Positions 50,797 through 51,921 of a stretch of DNA of 51,921 nt are shown piece by piece. The notes beneath the pieces are model-generated. The model was given only the letters and a program-made list of their open reading frames with translations, was not told the DNA's origin and searched no databases. The stretch spans positions 1 through 51,921 of the forward strand of contig VFKE01000009.1 in the NCBI GenBank assembly GCA_009885695.1, given 5' to 3'. How positions within the stretch are numbered: the first letter of the stretch is position 1; each line of letters starts with the position of its first letter. Position numbers and translations under genes: made by a program. Source of the DNA: Verrucomicrobiota bacterium. GTDB lineage: Bacteria > Verrucomicrobiota > Verrucomicrobiia > Verrucomicrobiales > Verrucomicrobiaceae.

Positions 50797-51525
50797 CTAC
50801 CGCACAATCCACGCTAGAAACTCCCGGTTCCCTTCCGTCCCCTGGATCGGTGATTCCATCAAGCCGCGCCATTCCCAGCCTGGCTGCAATTTCACAAACG
50901 CCTCGATCTTCGCACAGGCTTTCTCGTGCAGCACAGCATCTTTGACAATGCCGCCCTTGCCCACCTCTTCTTTGCTGAGTTCAAACTGCGGTTTGATCAG
51001 CACCACGGCTTCTCCTCCGGCTTTCAGCACCTGGAATGCCGGCGGTAAGACCAGCATCAGTGAAATGAAAGAGACATCCGCGACGATAAGATCCACGCTC
51101 TCGCCCACATCCTCCGGTTTCATGTGCCGAACGTTCAGCTTCTCGCGCGAAACGACACGTGGATCGTCGCGCAATTTCCAAACAAGCTGATTGGTGCCGA
51201 CATCGAATGCGAAAACCTTCGTAGCCCCGCGTTGCAGCAGACAATCAGTGAAGCCACCCGTGGAAGATCCGACATCAAGGCAGACCTTGCCCTGCACCTG
51301 AATTCCGAATTGATCGAACGCGCCTTCCAGCTTGAAGCCAGCACGGCTGACGAACTTTGGCGGCTGTTTCACACGCAGCGCGACGTCCTCCGTCACGAGT
51401 TGTCCTGCCTTCGTAACCGGCCTGTCGTTGACCAGAACCTCGCCTGCCAAGATGAGGCGTTTTCCCTTCTCACGTGATTCACAAAATCCACGGGCGACAA
51501 GCAGTTGGTCCAGTCGCTGTTTCAT
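50797..51525 (-). CDS. tlyA: TlyA family rRNA (cytidine-2'-O)-methyltransferase
   Basis: 242 residues. The N-terminal S4 RNA-binding domain (about 1-55: RLDQLLVARGFCESREKGKRLI) is followed by a FtsJ-like methyltransferase with the SAM motif CLDVGSSTGGFTDCLLQRGA (82-101). The K-D-K-E set is probably Lys65 (RAGFKLEGA), Asp150 (IVADVSFISL), Lys178 (LIKPQFE) and Glu235 (GNREFLAW). TlyA methylates cytidines of 16S and 23S rRNA; some relatives are called haemolysins. The REP-armed transposase unit lies just past its stop. Confidence 0.93.
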   Translation of the reverse strand: MKQRLDQLLVARGFCESREKGKRLILAGEVLVNDRPVTKAGQLVTEDVALRVKQPPKFVSRAGFKLEGAFDQFGIQVQGKVCLDVGSSTGGFTDCLLQRGATKVFAFDVGTNQLVWKLRDDPRVVSREKLNVRHMKPEDVGESVDLIVADVSFISLMLVLPPAFQVLKAGGEAVVLIKPQFELSKEEVGKGGIVKDAVLHEKACAKIEAFVKLQPGWEWRGLMESPIQGTEGNREFLAWIVR

Positions 51526-51645
51526 ACAATATTAGAATTTCATGCCCGCGAAAAATGCGAAGCAACACAAAATTAAAGCACTGTGGAACTGACATTCTCC
51601 AGTCCTCATGTCATCCGCGCCATTTAGCGTGTTTCGCGGGCGACT

Positions 51646-51921
51646 TCATACCCCCGGTGGCAAATCCTGTATCACATCGTCACCGGTCTCGATCGCGACA
51701 CCGGCCGGGACACTGTTTTTCTCGATACTACCCACAGCATCTGCCTTGTCCACTTCAGTGATTTTAATGCGCCCAATGATACCCGGGCCACGGCGCAAGG
51801 CAAAAGTCATGCCACTTTCGATCATCTGACTCGTGCCTGCAGTGATGATGACGAACCCGTGCTCAATGAAACATTCCTTTACCTTGCCGATGGCAGGTAC
51901 AGACATCACCATCCGCTGCCG
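51646..51921 (-). CDS. C-terminal end of a hypothetical protein, cut by the window edge
   Basis: At least 88 residues; the frame is open to base 51921, so the start is probably outside. It reads GKVKECFIEHGFVIITAGTS, GMTFALRRGPGIIGRIKITE and ends VAIETGDDVIQDLPPGV. The pattern (beta strand, ExGMxFALRRG, GRIKITEVDKxxAVGxI) resembles the last beta-barrel domain of lineage-typical exported proteins, but no function is known to me. The gap 51526-51645 holds nothing I can name. Confidence 0.55.
   Translation of the reverse strand, partial: RQRMVMSVPAIGKVKECFIEHGFVIITAGTSQMIESGMTFALRRGPGIIGRIKITEVDKADAVGSIEKNSVPAGVAIETGDDVIQDLPPGV

Noticed and set aside
49922..50861. 56-bp repeat as a target-site duplication of the transposase unit
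   Set aside because: Y1 transposases do not make target duplications, and 56 bp with codon-aware differences is too long and too diverged.

Overview
The window reads as a chromosomal stretch of a Verrucomicrobiota bacterium, probably near the Verrucomicrobiaceae. This is an inference from several features: LL-diaminopimelate aminotransferase (DapL) for lysine and cell-wall synthesis, the form of RpoA and of the extended L17, several small lineage-type hypothetical proteins, REP-associated and IS200-type transposases, and many dispersed short palindromes. Most genes are GC-rich. The first 1.45 kb and a few intergenic islands are clearly more AT-rich. I saw no rRNA, tRNA or CRISPR array.

Layout. 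1-3450 is an accessory block: a transposase tail, two AT-rich genes of unknown function overlapping by 4 bp, a truncated IS4-type transposase and a REP-associated transposase. 3654-9977 holds a conserved hypothetical, hisD (histidine synthesis), a hexose-phosphate mutase and a DsbD-like disulfide reductase. 10061-16435 holds a lipoprotein, then a leftward run: UvrD-like helicase, phosphodiester glycosidase, PAS protein, MBL-fold hydrolase, a small basic protein, rnhB and yraN. 16542-22013 is leftward: malate dehydrogenase, a small membrane protein, and a group made of bioD, a cystathionine synthase/lyase-type enzyme, a GxxExxY nuclease-like protein and a second, long Cys/Met-type PLP enzyme. 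22317-26243 has a secreted protein, the rpoA-rplQ pair and an organophosphate-type MFS transporter. 26251-31565 has a two-part ABC importer without an ATPase and a sialate O-acetylesterase-like enzyme.

31566-32358 is a graveyard of repeats and a decayed transposase start. 32359-35884 is central carbon metabolism: pyk and glgX. 36081-36839 is a second graveyard (FN3-like tail, hydrolase tail, three palindromic repeats). 36840-42317 carries a TIM-barrel isomerase, a four-helix-bundle gene broken by an amber codon, dapL, a conserved hypothetical, a LysM protein and accA. 42684-49335 carries an aquaporin-family channel, a lipoprotein, an M42-type peptidase, a lipid-A-type acyltransferase, acpP, a membrane protein, and an overlapping pair of YdjY-like and prenyltransferase-repeat secreted proteins. 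49455-51921 has a lipoprotein, an IS200-type transposase between roughly 90-bp inverted REP arms, the tlyA methyltransferase and an incomplete gene at the edge.

The genes form a housekeeping backbone: amino acid, central carbon, fatty acid/lipid, transcription and envelope functions. The backbone is broken up by small palindromic elements, some of which enter gene ends (bioD C-terminus, dsbD N-terminus). The strongest unusual signals are: (1) the IS200-type unit with long inverted REP arms next to a 56-bp second copy of the tlyA 3' end that differs only at synonymous positions; (2) a set of triloop palindromes whose arms differ but whose geometry and loop (DGA on one strand) are kept; (3) a GxxExxY protein placed 2 bp after a Cys/Met PLP enzyme; (4) an aquaporin with valine after both NPA boxes.
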